A DNA stretch of 64,000 bases from Polymorphobacter multimanifer (GCF_014205635.1 NZ_JACIIV010000002.1:62001-126000), one strand, 5' to 3'; counted from the stretch's first letter, positions 19,493 through 29,546 are shown. Notes: a model not told the origin generated them from the letters alone. Translations and numbers: made by a program.

Positions 19493-22400
19493 TAGTCCCT
19501 GGCGAACCGCAGCGTGACGTTCGAGCCACCGAATGAGCCTGTCGAGCTGAGCAGGCTGAGCGTGCGCGTCAGCCCGATCTCGAGCTGCGTCGCCGTAAAG
19601 CCGCGCGCATCGGTGATGACTTCCACATAGATGTTGTTGCTGATGTACTGGCCCGCCGCCACCGAAGTGCCGCGCCCGGTCGTCTTGTCCTCACCGAGCA
19701 CGCGCAGCCGGTCCACCCCCGTCACCGAGCGCAGCTTGCCCAGCGGGTTGAGTCCGCCCCCCGACCCGCGCAGCGAGTTGAGTGCGGCCGCCAGCTGTAC
19801 CGCCTGGATCGGCGAGATGTTGGTGACCGAAGCTCCGAACAGCAGCCGCGAAAGAACCTCGTCCTGCGGCAGGTTGGGCGAGGATGTGAAAGTGATCTGC
19901 GGCGCCTGCGCACGGCCACCGATGTTGATGATCGCCGTCACCCCCTCCACCGTCGTCTCGGCAGACAGCGACAGTTCGGGGTTGGTGAACGCGCCGCCAT
20001 CGAAGACGATCGCGCCATTCTGACCCAGCTCGAACCGCCGCCCCGCAAAGCTGTAGGTGCCGCGGATCACTTCGAGCCGGCCGATGATCCGCGGTGCCGC
20101 CGCCGTTCCGGTAATCCGCATGTCGGTTTCCCATTCGGCCTCCAGCCCCATGCCGCTGACGAAGATCTGGTTGTCCGCTCGCACCCGCACATCGAGCCGC
20201 AGCGTCGCAGGGCCCGGCGGCGGTGGCGTAGACTCTCCCGCCGGCGAAGCCGCACCTGCCCCCGCCGCCGTTGCCGACGTCTTGCGGCGTACCCCGGCCA
20301 GCTGGCGAATCTCAGATTCGCCGGTGCGGATGATCTCGTAGCGCGCCTCGGGAATGTCGATCGTCCCGCGCACCAGCGCACCGTCGGGACCATTGGTGAT
20401 CTTCAGCGCACCCGTCGCCTGCGCACCCAGCGCATCGCCGCGCGCCAGCTGCGCCCGGTCGAATGTCACGTCCAGATCCGCCGGGAAGCCGCTCGCCGCA
20501 TCAAGCCCCACCACGCCGCTCGCCGCCACCGTGCCATCACCGGCGCGGCCCGTCAGCGATGTCAGCTGGAAGCGGGACTGGCTGAAGCGGCCCTGCAATG
20601 CGATATCGCGGATCACCGTGCCATAATCCTGGTTGGTGTAGCGCAGCGCATTGGCGCGGATCGTGCCGGTCAGCTGCGGTGCTTCCACCCGGCCACCGAA
20701 ATCGGCGGCGATGGCAATCGGCCCCGTCACGTCCTGGCCGCCGATGCCGGCCATCGCCCAAAGCACTTCCGCCGGCCCGCCATAGCGAATCCCGCCCGAA
20801 AGTGGCGCCGTCATCAGCCGCGCTGCAATGCCGTCACCAGCCGGCAACGCCCCCACCCGCGCCTGCAACCGGCCGATGGTGGCGCTGCCGCGGCGGATCG
20901 CGGCGCTGACGGCGCCTCCCGCGCCGGAGAGCCGCGCCGTCGTCGAAATGTCGACCGGCGCCGAGATGGTATAGGCCGCGGTGCGGGTGAACCCGGCGAC
21001 ATCGATTCGCGCGTCGATGTTCGGCACATCGGCCAGCGTCGCATCGATGCTGCCCGAAGCCTTGCCGCCCAGCCCCAGCCCCGGCACGAAGATGTTGGCG
21101 ATTGCCAGGTCGACGCTGTCGAGCACGGCATTGAGCTGTGTCTGCGCACCATATCGGCCCGCAACCCGCGCCCGCCCTTGCGGGAACACGATCGTCGCCG
21201 GCGCCAGCCGCCATTCGCCAGCGGCGCGCGTGACAACCGCCGGTGCAGCCAGCCGGAAGGCGATGCCGTTGAACGCACCATTGGCGTTGGCGACGATGCG
21301 CTCGGGCGCCAGTTGCGCCTGGGCAGCAACGTTGAACGGCGATGCAGCACTGCCATTGGCCACGAGCGAGACATTGCCGCTGCCACCACGATAATCGAAG
21401 CGGCTGCGCGCACGCGCTACCAGCAACGTGCCCGAGCGCACATCCGAAAGATCGGCACTGCCGGTGATCGACGGCGCCTCGGGAAACAGGATCGCCGTGG
21501 CCTGCGCGGCGCCGCTGCCGATGGTGATCGGCACATCGCCCGGGATTTGCGCCGAGCGGGCGCGGACATTCACATCGGCGCGCTGGTTGGCATCCGCCGC
21601 CGCCAGTCGAACGGTGCCGGCGATGCCCGAGCCATCGAGCGTGATCGCTCCCGCAAACGGCCCGGCCGGCGTCTGCCGCACGCTGCCGCGCGCATCGATT
21701 CCCGCCACCCGCGCCCGGTTGATGTCGACAGCAAGCACCGGCCCGGTCCGCACCAGCACATCGCCCGTCAGCGGGCCATAGGCCGAGCCACCGCTTGCCA
21801 CGATCCGATAGCCCGCCGCGGACCCGGTAAGATCGGCGACAAGGTCGCGCACATCAAGCCCGAGGCCGGGGCGCTCGGCACGCAGCTGCGCCACCGGCCG
21901 GTCGAGCGTGCCCGAGGCGACGATGCTTGCGGGTCCATAGGTCGTCGAGATCGCCCGCACATCAAGGGCAATCCGCCCGCTATCTGTGCGGTAGCTGCCG
22001 CTGCCCTGGGTGATCCGCAACAGCGGCGACGTCAGCCGCAGATTGTTGAGCGTCGCGGCGCCTGCCGGATCATAGCCGAAGCCGGCCGTAACAATTGCAT
22101 TGCCGCCAAGCTGCTCGCGAAGCGCTTCATTCTCGATCGTCCGCGTGGCGATCCGCGCTGTGCCGTTGATCCCGAAGCCGCCCGCCGGCAGCGTCACCAA
22201 CCGCGCATCGGTCACCAGATCGACCCGGCCCAGCCCCTCGACGCGGTAATCGTTCACCCGGCCCTTGAGCGTCCCGGCATAACGACCCTCGGCCACATCG
22301 GCGATGATGATCGCCGTGGCGTCGATCCGGTCCGACCGCAGCCGCAGATTGTCCGACAGCAGCTGACCGTTCGACCAGGCCAGATCACCGTCGATGGCAA

Positions 22401-23664
22401 GGTTGGTCAACAGCCCGCCGGCCGCCGCATTGAGCCCGGTCACCCGCCGCGCCCGCGCCGTCACCGGCACCAGGATACGCTCGGAGTCGATCGTCGCACG
22501 CCCGCTCGCCACCAGCCCCTCGACCTTCGTCGCATCGAAGCGCAGCATGGCGGCGCTGATGCGGTAGGCGATCGTCGGCGTGCCGAAGCCGCCATCGATC
22601 GTTGCCGCCAGCCGCACATCATCGCCGCCGAGATCCTCTGCCAGCACACCCGGCCGCAGCAGCTGCGCGCCGAGCACGACGTTCTCGAAGCGGCTTTCCC
22701 CAAGGTCCACCAGCCCGCTGGCTTCCGCCACAAAAGCGTCACCGCCGATGCGCGCCACCAGATTGACACGGCGCTCGGCAACCCGCGCCGTGATGTCGAG
22801 GTCGAGCGCTCGCAGCATTGCCTGTGCCGGCCCCTCCAGCAACGCCCCGGGGTCGGTGCGGCCCTTGGCGGTGAAGGTGCCATCGGCGGCGGTCAGCGCG
22901 ACATCGGCGAGGCTGGTGCCCGCGCTGCCAGCGGTCAACCTGCCCTGCCAGCGCGCCCAGCTCCCCTCGCCGGCGATGCGCGCGGTCAGCGGTCGGCCCA
23001 GACCGGCGAAGCCGTCGACCAGCCCGCCGACCGGAGCAGCCAGCCGCACATCGACATCGAGCCGATTGTCTTCGGGAACGGCATCCAGCCGCAGCACCAG
23101 CGTGTCACCGCCGGCAAGCCCCGCGCCCTGCCGTGCAGCCCCATCCAGAGCCACCACGGCGCGGCCATCGGAAATGCTCGCCGAACCCGCCAGCCGCACG
23201 GCATGGCGTTGTCCTGTCACCGCCGGCTCGATCACGAAACTGCCGATGCGCAACCGCCCGATCTCGATATCGATATCGGGGAGCAGTGGATCATCGGGGT
23301 CGGAAGGGTTGATCGAAGGGGAGCGCAGCAGGGTGATCGTCTCAGCATCGACCTCCGAAAGCACGATCCGCAGCCCGTCGAACAGCGCCGTCGGGGACCA
23401 GTCGACCAGAACCGCCGGCGATGTCACCAGCAATCCCCGCAAATCGCGGATTTCCAGCCCGCGGATCGTCATCCGACCATAGATCGAGCCGTCGATCGCC
23501 TCGGCCTGGTAGTTCAGTCCATTCGCCATGGTGAAGCCGGCCAGCTGCCCGAGCAGGACGCGCTTGCCGGCAGCCGTGTTCAGGAACACCAGCAGCACCG
23601 CCACCAGGATCAGCAGCCCGACAATGATGCCGCCGACCCAGCCCAGAACCCTCCGCGCGGTCAA
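19489..23664 (-). CDS. tamB: translocation and assembly module protein TamB (AsmA-like, DUF490)
   Basis: The 1391-residue protein begins with one N-terminal membrane anchor (about residues 8-28, GGIIVGLLILVAVLLVFLN) and continues as a very long, repetitive beta-rich periplasmic domain. It ends in the conserved DUF490/TamB C-terminus (GTYSFAGRRFELGQNGAIVF, RLLFGASVTNISPIQ, LRFARDY). TamB spans the periplasm, partners the outer membrane protein TamA and is implicated in phospholipid transport and outer membrane protein assembly. It starts at TTG 23664, overlapping the tamA stop by four bases. Length and end motifs leave little doubt. Confidence 0.94.
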   Translation of the reverse strand: MTARRVLGWVGGIIVGLLILVAVLLVFLNTAAGKRVLLGQLAGFTMANGLNYQAEAIDGSIYGRMTIRGLEIRDLRGLLVTSPAVLVDWSPTALFDGLRIVLSEVDAETITLLRSPSINPSDPDDPLLPDIDIEIGRLRIGSFVIEPAVTGQRHAVRLAGSASISDGRAVVALDGAARQGAGLAGGDTLVLRLDAVPEDNRLDVDVRLAAPVGGLVDGFAGLGRPLTARIAGEGSWARWQGRLTAGSAGTSLADVALTAADGTFTAKGRTDPGALLEGPAQAMLRALDLDITARVAERRVNLVARIGGDAFVAEASGLVDLGESRFENVVLGAQLLRPGVLAEDLGGDDVRLAATIDGGFGTPTIAYRISAAMLRFDATKVEGLVASGRATIDSERILVPVTARARRVTGLNAAAGGLLTNLAIDGDLAWSNGQLLSDNLRLRSDRIDATAIIIADVAEGRYAGTLKGRVNDYRVEGLGRVDLVTDARLVTLPAGGFGINGTARIATRTIENEALREQLGGNAIVTAGFGYDPAGAATLNNLRLTSPLLRITQGSGSYRTDSGRIALDVRAISTTYGPASIVASGTLDRPVAQLRAERPGLGLDVRDLVADLTGSAAGYRIVASGGSAYGPLTGDVLVRTGPVLAVDINRARVAGIDARGSVRQTPAGPFAGAITLDGSGIAGTVRLAAADANQRADVNVRARSAQIPGDVPITIGSGAAQATAILFPEAPSITGSADLSDVRSGTLLVARARSRFDYRGGSGNVSLVANGSAASPFNVAAQAQLAPERIVANANGAFNGIAFRLAAPAVVTRAAGEWRLAPATIVFPQGRARVAGRYGAQTQLNAVLDSVDLAIANIFVPGLGLGGKASGSIDATLADVPNIDARIDVAGFTRTAAYTISAPVDISTTARLSGAGGAVSAAIRRGSATIGRLQARVGALPAGDGIAARLMTAPLSGGIRYGGPAEVLWAMAGIGGQDVTGPIAIAADFGGRVEAPQLTGTIRANALRYTNQDYGTVIRDIALQGRFSQSRFQLTSLTGRAGDGTVAASGVVGLDAASGFPADLDVTFDRAQLARGDALGAQATGALKITNGPDGALVRGTIDIPEARYEIIRTGESEIRQLAGVRRKTSATAAGAGAASPAGESTPPPPGPATLRLDVRVRADNQIFVSGMGLEAEWETDMRITGTAAAPRIIGRLEVIRGTYSFAGRRFELGQNGAIVFDGGAFTNPELSLSAETTVEGVTAIINIGGRAQAPQITFTSSPNLPQDEVLSRLLFGASVTNISPIQAVQLAAALNSLRGSGGGLNPLGKLRSVTGVDRLRVLGEDKTTGRGTSVAAGQYISNNIYVEVITDARGFTATQLEIGLTRTLSLLSSTGSFGGSNVTLRFARDY

Positions 23665-25733
23665 AACGCCTGCCCGATCGAAATATACAGCGCCACGCGC
23701 GATTCACCCGGCTGCCGGTTCAAGGGCGTGCCGACGTCGATCCGCATCGGCCCGAAGTTGGTATAATAGCGGGCACCGATGCCCACGCCGTAGCGCATGC
23801 CGGAGAGCGACGGCGTCGAATCCTCGCCAACACGCCCGGCATCGATGAACGGCACCACCCCGAAATCGCCGAACCGGTAACGCGCCTCGAAGGCGAATTC
23901 GGTCAGCGAACGCCCGCCCAGCGGCCGGTTGTCAGGCCCGCGCGGACCCAGCTCCTGAAAGCCGAAACCGCGCACCGAGCCGCCGCCACCGGCATAGAGC
24001 CGCCGCGATGGCGCAATCTCGTCGCGCGCCGCACCCATGATCGACCCCACCCGTGCCCGCCCCGCCAGCACCAGCGATTCCATCACCGGAAAATAGGCGC
24101 TGCCTTCGAGCAGCAGCCGGCCGTAGCTGTCGAACCCGGCACTGGCACGCTTCTGCGCCTCCGGGCTCGCCCGCACCGTGATCCGGAAGCCGCGCGTCGG
24201 ATCAAGCAGGCTGTTCGACCGGTCATAGCCGAGCTGCGTCGGCAGCGCCGCGATGAAGAAGGTCCCGCGGTCGCGGTCGAGCACTTCGGTGTCGCGCTCG
24301 GGGTCGAACACGCTTTCGCGCGAGGCGATCAGCTCGCCCCCCAGCGACCAGGTCCAGCGCTTCTGCCAGATCGGCGTGCTCACCCTCGAAAGGTTTGTGT
24401 TTAGCTGGATCGTCTCGGCGGAAAACGCCTGGAACCGCTGTCGCGCCACCGATGCACCGATCTGGAACGCCCGGTCGCGCTGCCCGGCATTCGACCGCAG
24501 GAATTGCCCGCGCAGGCTCTGCTCGTTGGTGCCCGCCACCACCGCTCCGGTCACTGCACCCTCGGGCGGGAACAGGTTGCGGTGCGTCCAGCTGCCGCTC
24601 AACCGCACCCCCTCGCCGGTGCCATAGCCGGCATTGGCCGCAAGGTTGCGCGCCGGCCCGCGTGACTGCCGCACGAGCAGGTCGACCGTCTCGATCCCCT
24701 CGGCGTCGATCTCGCCCGTCGCCACCGGCTCCACCGACACCGTCTGCAGCAAATTGGTGGCGATCAGCGCCTGCCGCAGGTCGTCGACGCGGCGGCTGTC
24801 GAAAATCTCGCCCACCTCGAAGCGCGGAAGAATTTCGATGTGCTCCACATCGAAAACATTGTCGGCCTCGGCATCGCCCGGCAGCCGGATGCGCCCGAAC
24901 CGCCCCTTGCGCCCCGCATCCACCGGCAACGTATAGTCGCCCGTGAAGTCCACATCATCGAGCACGATATCCCGCGCGCCGACGCGGGTGAACGGCCATC
25001 CCTGCTCGGGCAGCCGCAACGACACATTGGCCTCCGCCGCCTCGATCACATCCGCCACGATCGGCGCGCCCGGCGCCAGGTCGAGCGCATTGCGCGCAAT
25101 CGCCAGCGGCTCGGGCTCCAGCCCGGTGATATCGATGTCCCCCAGCGTGTAACGCTTGCCCGGGGTCGCCGTCAGCGCGATCAGCAGCTCGCCATCCTCG
25201 CCCGGCAGCGGCCCGACAACCGCACTCACCTCGGCGTCATAATAGCCCTGCGAACGCAGCAGGTTCTCCGCCATCTCGACATCGACATCCGCCCGCGCGC
25301 CAACCTGTGCCGCACTCCCGGCCTTTCGCCCGCCCTCGAGCAACGCCGACAAGTCCCGGAACCGCCCTTCCAGCCCGATCTCTTCGAGCCCCGTCGTTTC
25401 CAGCCGGTAACGCACATCAGGCAAATCGGGATCGTTCGTGGCCGCCAGCGCCTCCGGCACGGTCACGCTGTCGAGCGGGGCGAGCGGTGTGGCCAGCTCG
25501 GCTTCAGGAACGATCGTCTCGGGGGGTGTCAGCGGCGCCGCAGGCTCAAGCGGCGCCAGCGGCGGCACCTCGCCTGCAAGATCAGGGGGCAGGTCGACCT
25601 CGGCATCGGTCTGGGCGACTTCAGGAACCGGCTGCGCATGGACAGCCGACGCCATCAGCGCCAACGCCAAGGCGCACGAAAACCCAAACGGGCGCTGCGG
25701 CCGCGCCGCCAGTCCATGGAAAACACCCGACAT
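23661..25733 (-). CDS. tamA: outer membrane assembly protein TamA (BamA/Omp85 superfamily)
   Basis: The 690-residue protein has a signal peptide (about 1-33, ending SAVHAQP), an unusual Pro/Glu/Leu-rich segment (about 34-105), POTRA-type domains (about 110-350, including LRSQGYYDAEV and GEIFDSRRVDDLRQALIATN) and a C-terminal 16-strand barrel. The family signature [17 protein letters not shown] is present near residue 575 and the chain ends in IGQAF, a typical terminal aromatic. Start ATG 25733. It is the promoter-proximal gene of tamA-tamB-yihY and is divergent from a PRC-barrel gene across 194 bases. Confidence 0.93.
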   Translation of the reverse strand: MSGVFHGLAARPQRPFGFSCALALALMASAVHAQPVPEVAQTDAEVDLPPDLAGEVPPLAPLEPAAPLTPPETIVPEAELATPLAPLDSVTVPEALAATNDPDLPDVRYRLETTGLEEIGLEGRFRDLSALLEGGRKAGSAAQVGARADVDVEMAENLLRSQGYYDAEVSAVVGPLPGEDGELLIALTATPGKRYTLGDIDITGLEPEPLAIARNALDLAPGAPIVADVIEAAEANVSLRLPEQGWPFTRVGARDIVLDDVDFTGDYTLPVDAGRKGRFGRIRLPGDAEADNVFDVEHIEILPRFEVGEIFDSRRVDDLRQALIATNLLQTVSVEPVATGEIDAEGIETVDLLVRQSRGPARNLAANAGYGTGEGVRLSGSWTHRNLFPPEGAVTGAVVAGTNEQSLRGQFLRSNAGQRDRAFQIGASVARQRFQAFSAETIQLNTNLSRVSTPIWQKRWTWSLGGELIASRESVFDPERDTEVLDRDRGTFFIAALPTQLGYDRSNSLLDPTRGFRITVRASPEAQKRASAGFDSYGRLLLEGSAYFPVMESLVLAGRARVGSIMGAARDEIAPSRRLYAGGGGSVRGFGFQELGPRGPDNRPLGGRSLTEFAFEARYRFGDFGVVPFIDAGRVGEDSTPSLSGMRYGVGIGARYYTNFGPMRIDVGTPLNRQPGESRVALYISIGQAF

Positions 25734-25927
25734 GAACCCCCTGTAATCGGAAAACCGGCAATGGGTTCCCGCGATAGTTTCGCAGTCGCGATTTCCAGCG
25801 CATCAGGCGATGCGACGCCAACGCACCACGCCCCATCGCAGCGGTCCGGAACCGACATCCCATCCCGCAATTGGTCTTTCAGCTGGTCGCAACAGCGGCC
25901 GCAATTCCAGATGGGAAGGATCATCAG

Positions 25928-26656
25928 ATGTCTCACCATATCGAAGGCGAAACCGCAGTCGGCAACCGCCGCGAACACGGATCGCTGATCAGCGCCGACA
26001 AGGTCGAAGGTACTGCCGTCTACAACGCCTCGGGCGAAAAGCTCGGCAGCGTCGATTCGATCATGATCGACAAGGTCAGCGGCGAAGTCGCCTATGTCGT
26101 CATGTCATTCGGCGGCTTCCTCGGCATCGGCGAAAAATACCACCCGCTGCCCTGGGACCTGCTGGACTATGACACCGGCCTCGACGGCTACCGCGTCGAC
26201 CTGGGTCGCGAGCAGCTCAGCGAGGCTCCATCCTACGGCCGCGACGAGCTCGACACCGCCGATTATTCCAGCGGCGGCGACATCCAGAATTACTATGGCA
26301 GCGGCCTCAGCGACCGGGAATTGTCGGAAGACAATCCCGAGCGCAGCGATCTCAACGATGGCAAGAGCCGTCCGCTCGGCTATTACAGCACGGCCGCCCA
26401 GTCACGCCGCAACGCCGAGGACAATGACCTCGGCGCCACGGAAGACCGCGGCGACGGCCATGGCGGCGGCCGCCAGACCGGCGGCTACGGCACCAACACC
26501 GGCAGTTCCGAATCGGGCACCAAGGCCGGTTTCTACAGCCCCGAGCAGCAGCAGGCGCGCACCGGCAATGTCATCCCCGATGGCGACCGTGCCGGCGAGC
26601 GGCCGTATGAACTCGATCGTGAGGGCGGCAGCACCTTCGGAAATCCGAAACGCTGA
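25928..26656 (+). CDS. PRC-barrel domain protein with long disordered tail
   Basis: Residues 15-85 form a PRC-barrel (LISADKVEGTAVYNASGEKL, then GEVAYVVMSFGGFLGIGEKY), a small beta-barrel found in photosynthetic reaction centre subunit H and many stress-related proteins. Residues 95-242 are Gly-, Asp-, Asn- and Ser-rich and look disordered. No signal peptide is present. ATG 25928 is chosen because GGAAGGA lies seven bases upstream; an earlier in-frame start lacks such a site. A clear terminator follows at 26680-26712. Function is unknown; the neighbourhood of envelope and stress genes suggests stress adaptation. Confidence 0.88.
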   Translation: MSHHIEGETAVGNRREHGSLISADKVEGTAVYNASGEKLGSVDSIMIDKVSGEVAYVVMSFGGFLGIGEKYHPLPWDLLDYDTGLDGYRVDLGREQLSEAPSYGRDELDTADYSSGGDIQNYYGSGLSDRELSEDNPERSDLNDGKSRPLGYYSTAAQSRRNAEDNDLGATEDRGDGHGGGRQTGGYGTNTGSSESGTKAGFYSPEQQQARTGNVIPDGDRAGERPYELDREGGSTFGNPKR

Positions 26657-26679
26657 CAAGGCCTGAAACGCCATATCAG

Positions 26680-26712
26680 TGCCGCCCGGGAGACATCTCG
26701 GGCGGCACTTTT
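26680..26712 (+). terminator. rho-independent terminator after the PRC-barrel gene
   Basis: Bases 26680-26707 fold into a 12-bp GC-rich stem (TGCCGCCCGGGA with TCTCGGGCGGCA, one G-U pair) with a four-base GACA loop, followed by CTTTT. It starts 24 bases after the stop codon. Confidence 0.85.
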
Positions 26713-26797
26713 CATGTCGGCGCAAATTGACGCATCCCGTGGAACAATGGTCACCACCCACCGTTGGTCCTCAGCAATATTTGGAAGGATAAAGACC

Positions 26798-26950
26798 ATG
26801 GACACTGGTACACTTCTGCCGTCGCTCAACCTGTTCACGTTGGTCGCCGTCTTTCTCGTTCTCGTCATCGGTTTCGCTATTTACTGGAGCAAGCGTTCCA
26901 ACCGCGCGCCCAAGGATGGCGGTCCCCCCACCGAAGACGGCTCCGTCTGA
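26798..26950 (+). CDS. 50-residue single-pass membrane protein
   Basis: A small gene starts at ATG 26798 with GGAAGGA eight bases upstream, the same ribosome-binding sequence as the preceding PRC-barrel gene. The product has one hydrophobic helix (residues 9-28, NLFTLVAVFLVLVIGFAIYW), then a basic stretch SKRSNR and a Pro/Gly/Asp tail, suggesting an inner membrane protein with a cytoplasmic tail. A longer frame from 26714 exists but lacks a good start site and adds charged, unrelated residues. No family recognised. It sits between two PRC-barrel genes. Confidence 0.7.
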   Translation: MDTGTLLPSLNLFTLVAVFLVLVIGFAIYWSKRSNRAPKDGGPPTEDGSV

Positions 26951-26965
26951 TTGCTCTGACGCGCG

Positions 26966-27520
26966 TCAGACCTTCTGATCGAGGTGCGGCAGTGCCGCGA
27001 TCTCCTCGGCCGAAAGGCCGACGCGGATCGTGTCACTGCCCAGCCTCACATCGGCCATCGCGAGCGACACCATATGCTCGCCCACACCTGCGACGCCGCC
27101 AACACGCACGATGATCTCCGCCACCGAGGCGCTTGAACAATCGACCATGGCTTCAACGATCTCGCCGGCCGACTGTCCATCACGGTCGAGCACATCGCGC
27201 CCGATCAGCCCGGCCACTCGCACCACCGGTGCAGCACCACAGGCTTCGTCCTCAGCCGTCTTTGCAACCTCTTCATAGCGCGCCTGGCGCCCGAGCCAGC
27301 GCCATACCCCGACCGCATTGACCAGCGTCAGAAAACCGTTGGTCACCACAAGCCCGGTCTGATCGCTCTCGAGCCCGATCAGGATCCAGCACAGCGATCC
27401 TAGCGTGAACACTGCAAAGCCCCACCCCGTCAGCCGCGCGCCGAGGTTGGAAGCCGTCATCATCGCCGCGATCATCGTCGCGGCGGGTGCCAGCCATTCT
27501 GCAACCTCGTGCGGGGCCAT
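26966..27520 (-). CDS. inner membrane protein with C-terminal PRC-barrel
   Basis: The 184-residue protein has three or so hydrophobic helices in residues 8-80 (AATMIAAMMTASNLG, GWGFAVFTLGSLCWILIGL, NGFLTLVNAVGVWRWLG) and then a PRC-barrel from about 98 (VAGLIGRDVLDRDGQSAGEI to IRVGLSAEEIAALPHL). PRC-barrels tethered to the membrane are known but not functionally defined. It lies nine bases downstream of the alcohol dehydrogenase gene and converges on the 50-residue membrane protein gene. Start ATG 27520. Confidence 0.82.
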   Translation of the reverse strand: MAPHEVAEWLAPAATMIAAMMTASNLGARLTGWGFAVFTLGSLCWILIGLESDQTGLVVTNGFLTLVNAVGVWRWLGRQARYEEVAKTAEDEACGAAPVVRVAGLIGRDVLDRDGQSAGEIVEAMVDCSSASVAEIIVRVGGVAGVGEHMVSLAMADVRLGSDTIRVGLSAEEIAALPHLDQKV

Positions 27521-27529
27521 CGCAGTGAC

Positions 27530-28702
27530 TCAGGGTTGCAGCACCACCTTGGTGAACTCATCCTGGTTGTTGAGGAAATTGTCATAGGCGCCCGGTGCAT
27601 CGCGCAAAGACAGCCGGTGACTGATGATCACATCGGGCTTGATCTCGCCATTCTCGATGCGCGCGAGCAGCGGCGCCATGTACCGATGCACATGCGTCTG
27701 CCCAGTCTTCAGCGTCAGCCCCTTGTTGACGAACGCGCCCATCGGCAGCTTGTCGACAAGACCGCCATACACACCGGGCATCGAGATGGTGCCGCCCTTG
27801 CGGCACGCCACGATCGCCTGGCGCAGCACATGCGGCCGGTCGGTTCCCAGACCCACCGCCTGCTTGCCGCGATCGACGATATTGTCGATCGCCAGCCCAT
27901 GCGCTTCCATGCCGACAGCATCAATGCACCGGTCCGGCCCGCGGCCCCCGGTCGTCTCGGCGAGCGCTGCCATCACATCGACATTCTCGAAGTCGATCGT
28001 CTCCGCACCCGCTTCCGCCGCGAGCGCCAGTCGGCCGGGGCGATGATCGATGGCAATCACCCGCTCGGCGCCGAGCAGGAAAGCCGAGCGGATCGCAAAC
28101 TGCCCCACCGGCCCCGCACCCCAGACCGCCACGGTGTCACCGGACTCGATATCGGCATTCTCCGCCCCCATCCAGCCGGTCGGCAGGATATCCGACAGGA
28201 ACAGCACCTGGTCATCGGTCAGATGCGCCGGCACCTTGAAACAGCCGGTATCGGCAAAGGGAACGCGCACATATTCGGCCTGCCCACCGGCGTAGCCGCC
28301 GAGCATGTGCGAATAGCCGAACAGGCCGGATGGCGAATGCCCCATGCTGGCCTCGGCCAGATCCTGGTTGTCGGCAGGGTTGCTGTTGTCGCAAAGCGAA
28401 GTCAGCGTCTTCTCGCAGAAGAAGCACTGCCCACAAGCGATGGTGAAGGGCACCACAACCCGGTCGCCGATCTTCAGGTTCGTCACGCCGCGGCCGAGCG
28501 CCACCACTTCGCCCATGAATTCATGGCCGAGGATGTCGCCCGCCTGCATCGAGGGGATCATGCCATCATAAAGATGCAGGTCTGACCCGCAGATGGCGGT
28601 GGACGCCACCTTGATGATCGCATCGCGCGGATTGACGATCTCGGGATCGGGCACATTATCGACCCTTACATCTTTCTTGCCGTGCCAGCGGACTGCGCGC
28701 AT
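27530..28702 (-). CDS. zinc-dependent alcohol dehydrogenase (MDR family)
   Basis: The 390-residue protein is a medium-chain dehydrogenase of the formaldehyde-dehydrogenase-like branch. Visible features are the catalytic zinc set ([12 protein letters not shown] near 37, GHEFMGEVV near 60), the structural zinc cysteines ([15 protein letters not shown], about 95-109) and the Rossmann loop [23 protein letters not shown] lies seven bases before ATG 28702. Substrate cannot be read; candidates are short alcohols, glutathione adducts or aldehydes. It follows the SRPBCC and SDR genes on the same strand with short gaps, a set that recurs as a stress-type cluster in this group (inference). Confidence 0.92.
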   Translation of the reverse strand: MRAVRWHGKKDVRVDNVPDPEIVNPRDAIIKVASTAICGSDLHLYDGMIPSMQAGDILGHEFMGEVVALGRGVTNLKIGDRVVVPFTIACGQCFFCEKTLTSLCDNSNPADNQDLAEASMGHSPSGLFGYSHMLGGYAGGQAEYVRVPFADTGCFKVPAHLTDDQVLFLSDILPTGWMGAENADIESGDTVAVWGAGPVGQFAIRSAFLLGAERVIAIDHRPGRLALAAEAGAETIDFENVDVMAALAETTGGRGPDRCIDAVGMEAHGLAIDNIVDRGKQAVGLGTDRPHVLRQAIVACRKGGTISMPGVYGGLVDKLPMGAFVNKGLTLKTGQTHVHRYMAPLLARIENGEIKPDVIISHRLSLRDAPGAYDNFLNNQDEFTKVVLQP

Positions 28703-28729
28703 CGGAAACTCCTTGGTTTGACGGCCTGT

Positions 28730-29476
28730 TCAGGCCTTTGGTTCGGTGCCCTGCGGATCGTTGACAGCAATTTCGCCGGTCTCGATCAGGCTCTTGAAAC
28801 GCTTCAGATCGCGTCGCAGCTGGATGCCGGGCTCACGCTGCGTCAGCTTCGCGGCATAGCGGCCAAGGCTGCCTCCGGGAGGCTCGTAAGCCACGGCTGC
28901 ATGAATCTCGGTGCCGCGGCCGCCCGGCGCATCATGGAATTCGTAGCGCACCCGGACCGGCACTGCCGATCCTTCATCCGATGAAATCGCCAGCAGTTCC
29001 TCCGGGCGTTCCTCGGTAACGCCGCCGGTCCACTGCACCGGGCCGGACGGATCCTGCGTGGTGAACCGCAGCCGCGATCCATTCGCCGAAGGACCGATCG
29101 CCTCGATGTTCACCGCCCAGTCGGGCCAGCTTCGCAGGTCGCGGAAGCGCCGCCACACAACCGCGCGCGGCGCATTGATCGTCACCGATCGTGATGCGAC
29201 GGCTGCACTCTTCCAGCCGGCCGCCTTGGCAACCTCGGCCTCGTCGGGCCGCTGGCCCAGCAGCCGCTTCGCCGGTGCAGCGCCCGACATGCCGCGCGCC
29301 ACCAGCAGCGATCCCGCCAGCCCGAGCATCACGCCGGCGGCGCCCTGTTGCCGCGCAGCGAGCACGCCGAGCAACGAGCCGGCCGCCATCGAAAGGCCGC
29401 GCTCTGCAAGTTTCAGGTTCTTGCGCGGCGACAGCCGGGTTCCGGGGGGCGCGAGAGCGCCATCGATATCCGCCAT
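28730..29476 (-). CDS. membrane-anchored SRPBCC/START-like protein
   Basis: The 248-residue protein has a hydrophobic N-terminal region (about 29-75, MAAGSLLGVLAARQQGAAG and MLGLAGSLLVARGM) and then an SRPBCC lipid-binding-like domain (about 98-235, SVTINAPRAVVWRRFRDLRS, INAPRAVVWRRF being the polyketide-cyclase-like opening). Such proteins bind hydrophobic ligands. The start ATG 29476 has AAGGTGAAGGA directly upstream; the frame is open further but that extension is antisense to the SDR gene end. It lies 70 bases after the SDR gene and 27 before the alcohol dehydrogenase. Confidence 0.82.
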   Translation of the reverse strand: MADIDGALAPPGTRLSPRKNLKLAERGLSMAAGSLLGVLAARQQGAAGVMLGLAGSLLVARGMSGAAPAKRLLGQRPDEAEVAKAAGWKSAAVASRSVTINAPRAVVWRRFRDLRSWPDWAVNIEAIGPSANGSRLRFTTQDPSGPVQWTGGVTEERPEELLAISSDEGSAVPVRVRYEFHDAPGGRGTEIHAAVAYEPPGGSLGRYAAKLTQREPGIQLRRDLKRFKSLIETGEIAVNDPQGTEPKA

Positions 29477-29546
29477 TCCTTCACCTTTCCTTATTCTCGG
29501 GTTCAATCGCCGGGCTGCCGGGATAGTTCCGCCGGCCGCAATTGCA

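Noticed and set aside
21178-23766. 862-codon plus-strand frame
   Set aside because: Antisense to tamB; composition is Arg/His/Gln-rich and non-protein-like.
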